Positions 25,989 to 36,358 of a DNA stretch of 64,000 nt are shown here, piece after piece. Within the stretch, counting starts at the first letter, position 1, and each line of letters starts with the position of its first letter. Both the position numbers and the translations under genes were made by a program. Source of the stretch: Pseudomonadota bacterium. Lineage in GTDB: Bacteria > Pseudomonadota > Gammaproteobacteria > Burkholderiales > Methylophilaceae. The DNA lies in the NCBI GenBank assembly GCA_029556915.1, contig JAKQIT010000074.1:186001-250000 (forward strand), in the 5' to 3' direction. Under the pieces are notes generated by a model that was not told the DNA's origin, made no database searches, and saw nothing but the letters and a program-made list of their open reading frames with translations.

Positions 25989-27242
25989 ATGACACCCATT
26001 GTACTCACCACAATTTTTATCGCACTTTTAGCAATTACCACTGCATTACGCCTTTGGTTAAGTCGTCGCCACTTTGCTTATGTGCAGCAACACCGCAACG
26101 CCGTACCGACTGCCTTTAGCGACAGTATTTCACTTGATGCCCACCAAAAAGCGGCCGATTACACGCTGGCCAAAACCAAGCTCGGGATGACTGAAGTGCT
26201 TGCTCAAGCGATATTATTGTTGTGGCTGACTGTCGGTGGAGGCTTACAGTGGATTGATGGCGTGTGGCAGCATTTATTGCCTAACCACGAAATGTGGCGC
26301 GGTGCGTTGGTAATCATCAGTGCGCTCATTATCAGCAGCTTGATTGACCTACCGTTTGAATATTACAGAACTTTTGTGGTGGACGAAAAGTTCGGCTTCA
26401 ATAAAATGACGCCGACCATGTTTTTTACCGATATGGTTAAACATGCTATCGTCGGCTTAGCGCTTGGTGCACCTATTTTATTCGCAGCACTTTGGCTAAT
26501 GCAAAGTGCTGGGCAATATTGGTGGCTGTATTTATGGATTGTGTGGAGCGTGTTTAATCTCCTGATGTTGGCTATTTACCCAACATTTATTGCACCCATG
26601 TTTAATAAGTTTTCACCGCTTGAAGACCAAAATCTGAAACAGCGTATTGAAAACTTGCTCACCAAATGCGGCTTTAAATCACAAGGCCTATTTGTGATGG
26701 ATGGCTCTACCCGTAGTAGCCATGGCAACGCTTACTTTACAGGCTTTGGCGCATCTAAACGCGTGGTGTTTTTTGATACATTGCTTGCGCGCCTAAATGC
26801 TGATGAAATAGAATCCGTACTCGCGCATGAGTTGGGTCACTTTAAACATAAGCATGTCATCAAACGCATTGCCATGATGTTTTTAGTGAGTTTTTTGGGC
26901 TTAGCTCTACTAGGCTGGCTGGCGCAACAAGCGTGGTTTTACACAGGATTAGGCGTTACCACGCCAAGTAACTACATGGCATTAATGCTCTTTTTATTAG
27001 TTTCACCAGTATTTTTATTTTTATTACGCCCGATTATGGCAAGCTATTCACGCAAAAATGAATTTGAAGCTGATGCTTATGCTGCCCAAAATGCCAGCGC
27101 AAAACATCTTATTGAAGCATTGGTAAAACTGTACCGCGATAACGCGTCAACACTTACGCCAGACCCGTTGCATTCAGCCTTTTATGATTCACATCCACCT
27201 GCAAGTATTCGCATTGCAAAATTAGCTGTACATGCAAACTAA
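25989..27242 (+). CDS. M48 family metallopeptidase (Ste24/CAAX-protease-like)
   Basis: The 417-residue membrane protease has about six hydrophobic segments. The zinc motif is HELGHFKHKH near residue 281, and the third ligand region is NEFEADAYAAQNAS. DEKFGFNKMTPTMFFTDMVK is a Ste24-type signature. Such proteins in bacteria are thought to take part in membrane protein quality control, but substrates are unknown. It is divergent from orn and overlaps rsgA by 11 bp. Confidence 0.92.
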   Translation: MTPIVLTTIFIALLAITTALRLWLSRRHFAYVQQHRNAVPTAFSDSISLDAHQKAADYTLAKTKLGMTEVLAQAILLLWLTVGGGLQWIDGVWQHLLPNHEMWRGALVIISALIISSLIDLPFEYYRTFVVDEKFGFNKMTPTMFFTDMVKHAIVGLALGAPILFAALWLMQSAGQYWWLYLWIVWSVFNLLMLAIYPTFIAPMFNKFSPLEDQNLKQRIENLLTKCGFKSQGLFVMDGSTRSSHGNAYFTGFGASKRVVFFDTLLARLNADEIESVLAHELGHFKHKHVIKRIAMMFLVSFLGLALLGWLAQQAWFYTGLGVTTPSNYMALMLFLLVSPVFLFLLRPIMASYSRKNEFEADAYAAQNASAKHLIEALVKLYRDNASTLTPDPLHSAFYDSHPPASIRIAKLAVHAN

Positions 27243-28143
27243 ACCAGCAAGTCACTATATTGCGCCGTTGGAAGGCATCATTGTTTCAGCTTACGGTAAA
27301 CGTTATCAAGTAGAACTACCAGATAAACATCGCATTAGCTGTGTCACGCGTGGCAAAAAAACAGACTTAACATGCGGTGATGTTGTTACATTGAAATTGA
27401 CAGATAAACATGAAGGTGTGATTGAAACATTTTTGCCTCGTAGCACTTTACTCTACCGTAGCAATGCCTTTAAAAGCAAAATGTTAGCGGCAAATGTCAC
27501 GCAAATTATTATTGTGCTTGCCACCCAACCCAGCTTTTACGAGGCATTACTTAATCGTTGCTTAGTTGCTGCAGAAGCAGCGCAAATTAAGCCGCTCATC
27601 GTGCTGAATAAATGCGATTTAGCGGATAGCAACCAAGCTTTACAAAAGCTCTCTTTATACACTTCACTAGGTTACCCTGTTGTCGCACTTTCTGCAAAAG
27701 CGGAAATCTCAGCGTTGCGTCCCTATTTGCAAGGGCAAGCCAGCATTTTAGTGGGGCAATCTGGCATGGGGAAATCTACCATCATCAACGCCCTGCTCCC
27801 TGAAGAAAATGTTCGCACTCGTGAAATGAGTGAAACCTTAGACAGCGGCAAACACACCACCACTGCCGCCCACTTATACCATATTGATACGCATAGCCAG
27901 TTGATAGACTCACCTGGCTTGCAAGAATTTGGCTTACATCACCTCAGTGCACCTCAACTTGAACATGCATTCGTTGAATTTCGCCCCTATCTAGGCAAGT
28001 GCCGTTTTAATAACTGCCAACATCTGCAAGAGCCTGATTGTGCAATTAAGTCTGCGGTACTCACTCAGCACATTCACCCAGAACGCTTAGCAATTTACCA
28101 AACTTTACGTTCTGAGCTCAATCAATCAACTGCATTTGCATAA
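27232..28143 (+). CDS. rsgA: Small ribosomal subunit biogenesis GTPase RsgA
   Basis: The 303-residue protein has an N-terminal OB fold, a circularly permuted GTPase domain with LNKCDLA (G4) before GQSGMGKSTI (G1) and DSPG (G3), and a C-terminal zinc knuckle, CRFNNCQHLQEPDC. It acts in late 30S maturation. The start ATG overlaps the end of the upstream protease gene (orn-protease-rsgA is a common order), indicating translational coupling. Confidence 0.95.
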   Translation: MQTKPASHYIAPLEGIIVSAYGKRYQVELPDKHRISCVTRGKKTDLTCGDVVTLKLTDKHEGVIETFLPRSTLLYRSNAFKSKMLAANVTQIIIVLATQPSFYEALLNRCLVAAEAAQIKPLIVLNKCDLADSNQALQKLSLYTSLGYPVVALSAKAEISALRPYLQGQASILVGQSGMGKSTIINALLPEENVRTREMSETLDSGKHTTTAAHLYHIDTHSQLIDSPGLQEFGLHHLSAPQLEHAFVEFRPYLGKCRFNNCQHLQEPDCAIKSAVLTQHIHPERLAIYQTLRSELNQSTAFA

Positions 28144-28321
28144 AACCAACGCTAGTTCAGTATTTATTAAGCTATATCAAGCATTTTTCTCATATCTCTA
28201 TTTAAAATTTCAATAAAAAAGATACAATGCGTTAACTTTAATTTTTAAACAATAAAGTCAAGTCATTGCTTTAAGCAATTGAAAGTAATTGATTAAATTT
28301 TTCACCATTTATTAACTTAAG

Positions 28322-29917
28322 ATGAGCGAAATTCATAAACAAAAAACACCAGTGGCTAAATTAGCAATTGGGATGTTTGTCACGGCGCTAGACAGGCCTT
28401 GGTTGGGCACGCCGTTTTTACTCGAAGGTATCTTATTAGAAAACCAAGAGCAAATCGACATCATGAATAAGCTATGTCAATTCGTTTATGTTGATCATAC
28501 GGTATCAGTGGGTGAGCATTATATCGCTCCGCCTAAATTGCAGGTGGGGATTAAGCGCGAGGCTGGTACAACCTTTGTTGGAGCTAAATCAAGCCCTACA
28601 AAACTGGCCAAAAAGAGTGCAAGCCAACAAAAATTTACTTTTTATAATATTTTAAAAGAAATCCAGTCGAGCAATCAATCCAACCAAACAGATGATAACG
28701 GCCAAAATAGCACCGATAACATTTTACTCAATATTCAAAACATTAATAATCAAGTGCACACTGCGGGCGCGAAAGAAGATGATGCGCCAGTTGTCGCTGA
28801 AACTGGTTCAATTGTTGGACGTGTTAAAGAGGATTTATCCGAGTTTTTATCAGAATTGACCAGATGGGGGAAAAAATCCAAAACATCAAATGCAAAAGTT
28901 GTTGACCCCAACCAAGACGAGGCCTCAGAACAAGGTGAGCTAGGTCAAGTTACGGTCTTTGAAGACACCTCGCCTGTTGAAGATGAAATCGCAGAAATTT
29001 ATCCAACTTACGCGCAATCTCAAATTGCCACGCGTGAGATTTTTGAAGCACTCGCGCATGACCAAAAAATTGATATTTCGCATGTGGATGAAGCGCTAGA
29101 CAGCATGGTTTCTAGCATTGAGCGCAACCCTGATGCGCTCATATGGTTGGCAAAATTAAAGCAGACAGATAATTACGCCTACAATCACGCGCTTAATGTT
29201 TCGATTACTTTAATGGCGTTTGCAAGCTATATTTCACTACCCAAAGCACAAATTAAAAATTTAGGTATGGCGGGACTTTTGCAAGATTTGGGCAAAGGCA
29301 AGTTACCCCACGATTTATTGCACAAAGCAGATAGGCTTTCCCCTGCTGAATTTTTTATCCTTAAAAAACATGTCGAATACTCAGTAAACATTCTTAAGGG
29401 AACACCTAATATTCCTGAAGGCGTGATTACCACAGTGGAGCAGCACCATGAGCGCTATAACGGAAAAGGTTATCCGTATGAGTTATCAGAAAATAGAATT
29501 AGTTTAGGCGGCCAGATGGCAGGCTTAGTCGATACTTACTGTGCCATGACCACAAACAAAGTTTACGCTAAAGGTGTTTATAACCAAGTAGCGCTAGAAA
29601 AAATTCAAAAAATGCGAGAAATCGCTTTTAGTAGTACGCTTATTGACCAATTGGTACAGTTTTTAGGTATTTATCCCGTAACATCATTGGTTGAGCTCAA
29701 CTCAGGCGAAGTTGGTGTAGTCATTCAACAAAATAGCGTACGTCGAATGCTGCCGCGTGTAATGATTTTGCTCAATCCAGATAAAACTAAAAATGCGTTT
29801 CCTGCTACCATTAACTTGATTAACAAGCCATTAAATCCTGCGGGTGAGCCTTATCGTATTGTGCGTGGTTTACCAGCCAATAGCTATGGACTTGATGCCA
29901 ACAGTTTTTATGGATAA
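28322..29917 (+). CDS. HD-GYP domain protein with altered HD motif
   Basis: The 531-residue protein has an N-terminal DUF3391-like region (about 1-75), a disordered acidic middle and a C-terminal HD-GYP domain (about 280-460). The domain keeps NHALN, KKHVEY and HHERYNGKGYP, but the metal-binding HD pair is QD (Gln321-Asp322, in LLQDLGKGKLP). HD-GYP enzymes hydrolyse c-di-GMP. Loss of that histidine may abolish or change activity, leaving a sensor role. The stop codon overlaps the proposed start of the EAL gene by 8 bp. Confidence 0.88.
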   Translation: MSEIHKQKTPVAKLAIGMFVTALDRPWLGTPFLLEGILLENQEQIDIMNKLCQFVYVDHTVSVGEHYIAPPKLQVGIKREAGTTFVGAKSSPTKLAKKSASQQKFTFYNILKEIQSSNQSNQTDDNGQNSTDNILLNIQNINNQVHTAGAKEDDAPVVAETGSIVGRVKEDLSEFLSELTRWGKKSKTSNAKVVDPNQDEASEQGELGQVTVFEDTSPVEDEIAEIYPTYAQSQIATREIFEALAHDQKIDISHVDEALDSMVSSIERNPDALIWLAKLKQTDNYAYNHALNVSITLMAFASYISLPKAQIKNLGMAGLLQDLGKGKLPHDLLHKADRLSPAEFFILKKHVEYSVNILKGTPNIPEGVITTVEQHHERYNGKGYPYELSENRISLGGQMAGLVDTYCAMTTNKVYAKGVYNQVALEKIQKMREIAFSSTLIDQLVQFLGIYPVTSLVELNSGEVGVVIQQNSVRRMLPRVMILLNPDKTKNAFPATINLINKPLNPAGEPYRIVRGLPANSYGLDANSFYG

Positions 29918-31736
29918 CTTGCGTCAGCTTTCTAAGTTACAACCTCCCTACTCGCCTGAAATCATTGCGAATGCTGACTTTACCATTGCCACTTCACCCA
30001 CTGAAGTGTTGCAACGTTTAAGTCAGTATGGTTTAAAAGCCACTGAAATCATGGGCGAATATACTGTAAATGCACAAATTCTGACAGAGCTAACGCAATC
30101 AGCTGAAATTGAAGCAACAGATTTAGCGACAGTCAACTTATTGCAAGCATGGCCTAAACAGCTAAACTGGGTGCAATTTAACCAACTTGTTGAGCAGTTT
30201 CAATATGCTTGGCTAAATGACTATCAACTTGGATTAAACTTAGAAGCCGCATTTACGCTAGCACGTTGCTTAATACTAAGCCCTAGTAATTGTGATGAAA
30301 AAAGCGCGCAGTTAAAATTTCAATGTTTTTTAATGCACACCTTAAGCCGCGTAACGCACGCATTTGATCAGCACCAAACGCACTTTATTCAGCATTTTGA
30401 TGTGGACACACACTTGCCCAACCAGCAGTTATTGCTTAATACCTTGCAAGACTATTCCACTTCAAATCAAGAAAGCAGCACTCCAGAAATACCCGCATTA
30501 GGTATTTTAATGATCAATTTAAATATTGATTTTGAAGACGCATCGCATATGGGAGAACATTTAAGTACGATGTCTGCAGACATCGTACAAGCGGCGGTAC
30601 AAGTAATCCAAGAAAATTTAAATAAAGAAGCGTATTTATATAGAGCTAGCACGCAGGAGTTAGTCGTTGTCGTGCATCAACTGAAGTTTTCAGCCCAATT
30701 ACAATTGATAGCAGCAAGGCTCGCACATGCTTTTGAAGAAGAGCTTCCATTAAATAACATCACGCTTATTTTAAAACCTTTCTTTGGTGGGGTAAGCTCG
30801 CTCAAAACCGCTGTGAGCCCATTATCGTTACTTGATAGCGCAAAAATGGCCTTACACCAAGCGATTGTCAATAATCAGCAAATAGAGATTTATGATCAAC
30901 TCATTACGAGTGCATCGCTTAACCAACATCAATTAGATGAAGACATTATTAAAGCCTTGCAGCAAAATGAGTTAGATCTCTACTTACAGCCTGTGGTAAA
31001 TCTTAAACTTGTAGGCGAGCCTGAAACTTCCCCTTTTGGTGAATATTGTGTAAGTGGCGAATTTTTATTACGTTGGCCAAATGCGCAACGCGGCTTTGTG
31101 TCACCAGTGCGGCTGATTGACACCATTTACAAAAAAGGCTTTGGTAAAATTTTTGTACGCTGGCTGATTAACACCGCTTGCAGACGCTGTGCAGAGCTCA
31201 TGAATTCGCACCAACGCAGATTTTCATTCAATATCAATTTGAGTAGCAATGATTTGCTGGATGAAGACTTGCCAGAATTACTGCCGCAATCAATCGCGCT
31301 TTGGAATACCCCTGCCCAAAATATTGTCATTGAAATCACCGAGACAGACTTATTGGTGAACGAAGAAAAAGTCATGAAAGTGTTAGATGAAATTGTCAAT
31401 CTTGGCTTTAAAATAGCCTTAGATGACTTTGGCACTGGTTATTCATCGATGGCGCGCTTGCGCAATATGCCGGTACATCTCATTAAAATTGACCAATCAT
31501 TCGTGCGGCATTTAGCGGAATCTAAAGAAGATAAAGCTATCGTTCAGTCTATTTTGAAGCTATCTCATAGCCTTGGTAAAGAAGTAATCGCTGAAGGCGT
31601 AGAAGATGAAGCTAGCATGCAGATTCTAAAAAACATGCAATGCGATAAAATTCAGGGTTACTATTACGCAAAACCAATGCCATTTGACGATTTTATGCCT
31701 TGGCTTGCACAATTTGAAGCCGCGCGTGGCGGTTAA
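29910..31736 (+). CDS. Degenerate GGDEF / EAL domain c-di-GMP phosphodiesterase
   Basis: ATG 29910 gives 608 residues, MDNLRQLSK onward, and overlaps the HD-GYP stop. Upstream in-frame ATGs at 29886 and 29895 are possible. A GGDEF-like fold in the middle (ALGILMINLNIDFED) lacks the GGDEF signature. The C-terminal EAL domain has the EAL position as EFLLRW, NINLSSNDLL, EITETDLL, DDFGTGYSSMARLRNMPVHL, KIDQSFV and EGVED, so catalytic residues look intact. It probably degrades c-di-GMP to pGpG, which orn can finish. It is coupled to the HD-GYP gene. Confidence 0.88.
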   Translation: MDNLRQLSKLQPPYSPEIIANADFTIATSPTEVLQRLSQYGLKATEIMGEYTVNAQILTELTQSAEIEATDLATVNLLQAWPKQLNWVQFNQLVEQFQYAWLNDYQLGLNLEAAFTLARCLILSPSNCDEKSAQLKFQCFLMHTLSRVTHAFDQHQTHFIQHFDVDTHLPNQQLLLNTLQDYSTSNQESSTPEIPALGILMINLNIDFEDASHMGEHLSTMSADIVQAAVQVIQENLNKEAYLYRASTQELVVVVHQLKFSAQLQLIAARLAHAFEEELPLNNITLILKPFFGGVSSLKTAVSPLSLLDSAKMALHQAIVNNQQIEIYDQLITSASLNQHQLDEDIIKALQQNELDLYLQPVVNLKLVGEPETSPFGEYCVSGEFLLRWPNAQRGFVSPVRLIDTIYKKGFGKIFVRWLINTACRRCAELMNSHQRRFSFNINLSSNDLLDEDLPELLPQSIALWNTPAQNIVIEITETDLLVNEEKVMKVLDEIVNLGFKIALDDFGTGYSSMARLRNMPVHLIKIDQSFVRHLAESKEDKAIVQSILKLSHSLGKEVIAEGVEDEASMQILKNMQCDKIQGYYYAKPMPFDDFMPWLAQFEAARGG

Positions 31737-31778
31737 AATCAGTATAATAGCAGCGCTTATATCACTGCTAATAACATC

Positions 31779-32219
31779 ATGCAAATAACCACTCGACTTG
31801 AATTTGATGCAGGGCATCGTATTCCCAGCCACAAAAGCCAATGCAAAAATTTGCATGGACATCGTTACGCGATTGAAATCACCCTGTCTGGCGATATTAT
31901 TAAAAATGACCATGCCTCAGAAAATGGCATGGTGATGGATTTTTCAGATGTAAAAGCCATAGCCAAAAAAGGGCTGGTGGACGTTTGGGATCATGCATTT
32001 TTGGTGTATCAGCACGACCTTGAAGTGTTGAGTTTTTTAAATTCGCTACCCAATCACAAAACCGTGATTTTCCCCACCGTGCCCACCGCAGAAAACATGG
32101 CGGCTGAAGCGTTTAAAATTCTCAAAAGCTTTTATCAAGACACTTTTGGTAACCATCTTAAGCTTGAAAAAGTGCGGCTTTACGAAACGCCAAACAACTG
32201 GGCAGATGCCCTCAGTTAA
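31779..32219 (+). CDS. queD: 6-carboxytetrahydropterin synthase (QueD family)
   Basis: The 146-residue enzyme has zinc histidines in FDAGHR and LHGHRY, a catalytic Cys in SQCKNLHGH and Glu in the C-terminal RLYETPNNWAD. Cys spacing fits QueD, which makes the queuosine precursor from dihydroneopterin triphosphate. Paralogues of the PTPS family also feed other pterins, so a role beside methanopterin cannot be excluded. The start is 43 bp after the EAL gene. Confidence 0.9.
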   Translation: MQITTRLEFDAGHRIPSHKSQCKNLHGHRYAIEITLSGDIIKNDHASENGMVMDFSDVKAIAKKGLVDVWDHAFLVYQHDLEVLSFLNSLPNHKTVIFPTVPTAENMAAEAFKILKSFYQDTFGNHLKLEKVRLYETPNNWADALS

Positions 32220-32273
32220 ACTCTACTTAAAAAGGCGTTATTTTAAGAAAAAATCGCTCGAGAAAAAATAAAT

Positions 32274-32320
32274 GCTCTGCAAGCCAGTATCCATGCGGCT
32301 TCCAGAGCATCAAAATGATT
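32274..32320 (+). repeat. REP-like element (copy g)
   Basis: Arms GCTCTGCAAGCC and GGCTTCCAGAGC surround the loop AGTATCCATGC. The tail begins ATCAAAATGATTT and lacks CTCGGG. It lies between the convergent queD and rfbB ends. Confidence 0.85.
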
Positions 32321-32385
32321 TGTGCTAAAAATAGCGCTTTTTAATGCGTAACTATTCGTTATTTTTTGCTAACAATTTACTGCGA

Positions 32386-33471
32386 TTACGCCATTTCCTC
32401 ACCACGATCAGCGTAGTGTTTTTGCACCCAGTTACGATAATCTCCACTCGTCACATTGTTCACCCAATGTTGATTTTCTAAGTACCAGTTAACGGTTTTT
32501 TCAATGCCAGTTTCAAAGGTTTCTTGTGGCTTCCAGCCAAGTTCGCGGGCAATTTTTGTCGCATCAATCGCATAACGTTGGTCGTGACCCAATCTATCTT
32601 CTACATGCGTAATTTGATCGGCATAAGGCTTACCATCCTCACGTGGTTTTTTGGCATCTAAAATACGGCATAAGGTACGCACTACTTCGATATTCGGTTT
32701 TTCGTTCCAACCGCCAATGTTATAAACCTCACCTACTTTGCCCGCTTCTAACACACGACGTATCGCCGCGCAGTGGTCTTCTACAAACAACCAATCGCGG
32801 ATTTGTTGACCTGTGCCGTAAATCGGCAATGGCTTACCTGCTAATGCATTATGAATGACTAAAGGAATCAATTTTTCAGGAAAATGATGTGGGCCGTAAT
32901 TATTAGAACAATTAGTGGTTAACACGGGTAAACCATAAGTGTGGTGATACGCACGCACTAAATGGTCTGAGGCTGCCTTAGAGGCTGAATATGGGCTGTT
33001 GGGCTCATATTTACGCGTTTCTACAAAAGGTGCTTCATCTTTTTCAAGCGAGCCATATACTTCATCGGTTGAAACATGCAAAAAGCGAAAGGCTGTTTTA
33101 TCGGTTGCATTTAAGCCGCCCCAATAAGCGCGCACGGCCTCTAGCAAGTGAAACGTGCCAACCACATTGGTTTGAATAAAATCTTCTGGGCCATGAATAG
33201 AGCGATCAACGTGACTCTCCGCAGCAAAGTTTACCACTGCACATGGCTGATGTTCCGCTAACAATTGCGCGACTAATTTTTGGTCACCAATATCGCCGCG
33301 TACAAAAACATGGTTAGCATTATGCTGAATATCCACTAAATTTTCTAAATTGCCAGCATAAGTGAGTTTATCCAAATTAACCACTTTGCCAAAGCCCTGC
33401 TTCACCCAAGCCAACACAAAGTTAGCGCCAATAAAACCAGCGCCACCAGTCACGATAATAGTTTTGTTCAT
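32386..33471 (-). CDS. rfbB: dTDP-glucose 4,6-dehydratase
   Basis: The 361-residue SDR enzyme has [14 protein letters not shown] (NAD loop, residues 9-22), HVSTDEVYG (active-site Thr-Asp-Glu) and [20 protein letters not shown] (Tyr-Lys pair). It converts dTDP-glucose to the 4-keto-6-deoxy sugar for rhamnose and other surface sugars. The usual partners rfbA, rfbC and rfbD are not adjacent. It lies downstream of dnaQ on the same strand. Confidence 0.95.
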   Translation of the reverse strand: MNKTIIVTGGAGFIGANFVLAWVKQGFGKVVNLDKLTYAGNLENLVDIQHNANHVFVRGDIGDQKLVAQLLAEHQPCAVVNFAAESHVDRSIHGPEDFIQTNVVGTFHLLEAVRAYWGGLNATDKTAFRFLHVSTDEVYGSLEKDEAPFVETRKYEPNSPYSASKAASDHLVRAYHHTYGLPVLTTNCSNNYGPHHFPEKLIPLVIHNALAGKPLPIYGTGQQIRDWLFVEDHCAAIRRVLEAGKVGEVYNIGGWNEKPNIEVVRTLCRILDAKKPREDGKPYADQITHVEDRLGHDQRYAIDATKIARELGWKPQETFETGIEKTVNWYLENQHWVNNVTSGDYRNWVQKHYADRGEEMA

Positions 33472-33499
33472 GCGATTTTCTTTCTGTAAAAATTGTTTC

Positions 33500-34198
33500 T
33501 TAAGTAGGTGTGTTCAATGTGTTCCACAAACAGTTGCCAGACTTTGTCATGGCTGCTAAATATTGTGCATGCGCATCTAACTCAGCCTGGCTTGCCGCTT
33601 TAATCATTAAAGGCGTAGCATCTTGCTGTGCGCTAAGTGCGCTATTTTGCACAGGCTGCGCGAGCTCCATCATCAGACTTTCTTGCCCGCGTGTCATCGC
33701 CATATAGACTTCAGCTAACAACTCAGCATCAAGCAACGCGCCGTGTAAAGTGCGTTTTGAGTTATCTATCCCAAAATGCTTACACAAAGCATCCAAGTTA
33801 TTGCGCTGGCCTGGGCGCATATCTTTGGCCATTTTCAGCGTATCAGTTACTTTAGCTACAATCGATTTGGTCGGTTGCATATCTAGCAAACCAAACTCCA
33901 TGTCCAAAAAGCCTTCATCAAATGGCGCGTTATGCATAATCAGTTCTGCATCGGCAATAAAAGCTATTAACTCTGAGGCAATTTCAGCAAATAAAGGCTT
34001 ATCCTGTAAAAACTCGAGCGAAATACCGTGCACTTCTTGTGCACCTTGGTCAATTTCACGCTCTGGGTTAATGTAAAAATGTAAATGCTGCTTGGTCAAA
34101 CGACGATTTATCACCTCTACCGCCGCCACCTCAATAATGCGATGTCCTTGCGCGTGATATAAGCCTGTCGTTTCGGTATCTAGAAATATTTGTCGCAC
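33500..34198 (-). CDS. dnaQ: DNA polymerase III epsilon subunit (proofreading exonuclease)
   Basis: The 232-residue DEDDh exonuclease has FLDTETTGL (residues 5-13), [14 protein letters not shown] and [14 protein letters not shown], giving all acidic residues and the catalytic His. A short C-terminal region after about 180 is the expected alpha-subunit tether. Its start overlaps the rnhA stop by one base. rnhA-dnaQ pairing is widespread. Confidence 0.95.
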   Translation of the reverse strand: MRQIFLDTETTGLYHAQGHRIIEVAAVEVINRRLTKQHLHFYINPEREIDQGAQEVHGISLEFLQDKPLFAEIASELIAFIADAELIMHNAPFDEGFLDMEFGLLDMQPTKSIVAKVTDTLKMAKDMRPGQRNNLDALCKHFGIDNSKRTLHGALLDAELLAEVYMAMTRGQESLMMELAQPVQNSALSAQQDATPLMIKAASQAELDAHAQYLAAMTKSGNCLWNTLNTPT

Positions 34199-34668
34199 TA
34201 CTCATTAACCTCAATTTTACTTTGCTGTAGCACCCACTCTACGCCTTTGTTTGCCAATAAGTCTGCGCGCTCATTACCGACATCGCCGGCATGGCCTTTG
34301 ACCCAAACCCATTCAACCGTGTGTTGTTGCGCCAGCACGTCAAGCGCACGCCACAAGTCATCGTTTTTAACAGGCTTTTTATCTGCGGTGCGCCAGTTAC
34401 GTGCTTTCCAGCCTGTCAGCCATTCGCTCATGCCTTTTTGCACATACACCGAGTCAGTCAACACCTTAGCATGACAAGTGCGATTAAGTGCTTCTAGTGC
34501 GCGTATCACAGCAGTTAATTCCATGCGATTGTTGGTGGTTAACAATTCACCCCCAAATAGCTCTTTTTCTTTATCTCCATATCGCAGCCATGCGCCCCAT
34601 CCTCCAACCCCAGGGTTGCCCTTGCAAGCACCGTCCGCATAAATCTCAACTTCTGCTTTTTTCGTCAT
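34198..34668 (-). CDS. rnhA: Ribonuclease HI
   Basis: The 156-residue enzyme has [36 protein letters not shown] and the late [15 protein letters not shown], giving the D-E-D-D catalytic set and the histidine loop. It removes RNA from RNA-DNA hybrids. It is 49 bp downstream of the methyltransferase gene and coupled to dnaQ. Confidence 0.96.
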   Translation of the reverse strand: MTKKAEVEIYADGACKGNPGVGGWGAWLRYGDKEKELFGGELLTTNNRMELTAVIRALEALNRTCHAKVLTDSVYVQKGMSEWLTGWKARNWRTADKKPVKNDDLWRALDVLAQQHTVEWVWVKGHAGDVGNERADLLANKGVEWVLQQSKIEVNE

Positions 34669-34717
34669 CTTCGGTATTATAGTTTATTCATGCTTGATAA
34701 CGTATAGCCCAACCAGC

Positions 34718-35473
34718 CTATTCATCTAACTCTTTATTTATCTCTGATTGGGTTGTGTGCGATTTGGGTTGTCTAACAACCAAGCCCGCTTTGAGGGGTG
34801 ACACTTTCCAATGGGGCTTAATGGGTGTCATGCCTGCCACCCGCTTTTTAGCAATGATAAAATAGACTCCACCAAATAAAGTACAACAATGTGCGCCTAA
34901 TTTATCCATCGATGCAAAACGCTGCTGCCACGATACTTGTTCAAATGGCGGAACATAGCACACCATTTGCACCGAAGCCACTTCAAAACCCAACAAAGTA
35001 AGCCAATCTTTAAGGCGCGCTAAACCGATAAACTGTCCATTCCAAGGGTAATTAGGCGACTTTGACATTTTTTTAAATCGCGCAGTCATACCCCAAACAC
35101 TGACCGGGTTAAATCCAGAAATAAGCAAATGACCATCATGTACCAGCACCCGCGCCGCCTCGCGCAAAGTTTGATGTGGAAGCTCGCTAAACTCCAAGCG
35201 ATGCGGCAGCAGCAACAGATCTAGACTCATTTCTGCAAACGGCAAAAAGTCATCTTGGCAACATAAATGGTGTTTTAGGTTTGCATCCACTTGATGCGAA
35301 GCTAAAAATTGATTTGGAATACGTGAGTTTTGCAATAAATTGCAATGCAAACTACCCATTTGCAGGGCGTTAAAGCCAAACAAATCAAACACGGCTTTGT
35401 CATACAACGGTTGCTCTTTTTCAAGCAAATATTGTCCTGCAGTGCCATTAAACCAATCAGGTGCTATTGACAT
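34718..35473 (-). CDS. Class I SAM-dependent methyltransferase
   Basis: The 251-residue protein resembles the methyltransferase usually found between gloB and rnhA in proteobacteria. LHCNLLQ and EMSLDLLLLPHRLEFSELPHQTLREAARVLVHDGHLLISGFNPVSVWG correspond to the mid and late motifs of the fold. The canonical GxGxG motif I is poorly recognisable, being replaced by LQMGSLHC. The substrate is unknown. The C-terminal tail is basic (RVAGMTPIKPHWKV). It is divergent from gloB with near-overlapping starts. Confidence 0.85.
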   Translation of the reverse strand: MSIAPDWFNGTAGQYLLEKEQPLYDKAVFDLFGFNALQMGSLHCNLLQNSRIPNQFLASHQVDANLKHHLCCQDDFLPFAEMSLDLLLLPHRLEFSELPHQTLREAARVLVHDGHLLISGFNPVSVWGMTARFKKMSKSPNYPWNGQFIGLARLKDWLTLLGFEVASVQMVCYVPPFEQVSWQQRFASMDKLGAHCCTLFGGVYFIIAKKRVAGMTPIKPHWKVSPLKAGLVVRQPKSHTTQSEINKELDE

Positions 35474-35502
35474 TTATCTCGGCAAAACAAATGATGTGGG
35501 CT

Positions 35503-36288
35503 ATGCAACATAATCTGCAAATTATACCGATTTTAGCGTTTGAGGATAACTATATCTGGCTGATCCATAATGGCAAACAAGCTGTGGTGGTTGACCCTGG
35601 CGATGCAAACCCTGTTTTATCTGTGCTCAAAGCGCTTAGTTTAACGCTAGTCACTATTTTGGTTACTCATCACCACCATGACCATATTGACGGCGTAGCA
35701 GTATTGATTAAAAACTATCCGCAAGCAAAAGTTTACGCGCCTAAGCTAGAGGATTATCAATTTTCGCATAGCCCCGTAAGTGAGCCTGACGCAATCAATA
35801 TTGATGCGCTAAATCTAACATTTAAAGTGATTGATTGCGCTGGACATACCCAAGGCCATGTTGCGTATTACGCTCAAAGACCTAACGGCCAACATTGGTT
35901 ATTCAGTGGTGATGTCATATTTGCTGCTGGCTGTGGATTTGTCATGAACGATGCCTACCAGCAAGCATTCAACTCACTGCAAAAAATTGCAAATTTGCCC
36001 CCACAAACGCACATTTATTGTACGCACGAATACACGCTAAAGAATATTCAATTTGCACGCACGCTTGAGCCAAATAATGCAGCACTTTTGCAACGACAAC
36101 AGGATGCCGTACAAAAGCGCTTAACCAATCAACCTACATTGCCCACAACGGTGGCGCTTGAGCTGGCGACAAATCCTTTTTTGCGCTGTCATAGTGATGA
36201 AATAGTACGCAACTTAAAAGCAGATAAATGCGATAAAATCGAAATATTCACTTTGATTAGAATGGCTAAAAATAATTATATATCATAG
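35503..36288 (+). CDS. gloB: Hydroxyacylglutathione hydrolase (glyoxalase II)
   Basis: From ATG 35503 (MQHNLQIIPILAFEDNYIWLI) the enzyme has 261 residues. The metal motif THHHHDHIDG is near residue 55, DCAGHTQGHVAYY provides a further ligand and FSGDVIFAAGCG the bridging Asp. CTHEYTLKN is the late His. It hydrolyses S-lactoylglutathione in methylglyoxal detoxification. Earlier in-frame starts (35461, 35491) reach into the divergent methyltransferase gene and are less likely. Confidence 0.93.
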   Translation: MQHNLQIIPILAFEDNYIWLIHNGKQAVVVDPGDANPVLSVLKALSLTLVTILVTHHHHDHIDGVAVLIKNYPQAKVYAPKLEDYQFSHSPVSEPDAINIDALNLTFKVIDCAGHTQGHVAYYAQRPNGQHWLFSGDVIFAAGCGFVMNDAYQQAFNSLQKIANLPPQTHIYCTHEYTLKNIQFARTLEPNNAALLQRQQDAVQKRLTNQPTLPTTVALELATNPFLRCHSDEIVRNLKADKCDKIEIFTLIRMAKNNYIS

Positions 36289-36358
36289 TGTTATTTATCT
36301 TTATTAAAGTAAATTAGCATAATAATATGCTTGACTAAAATACCGCTTTATAGATAAT

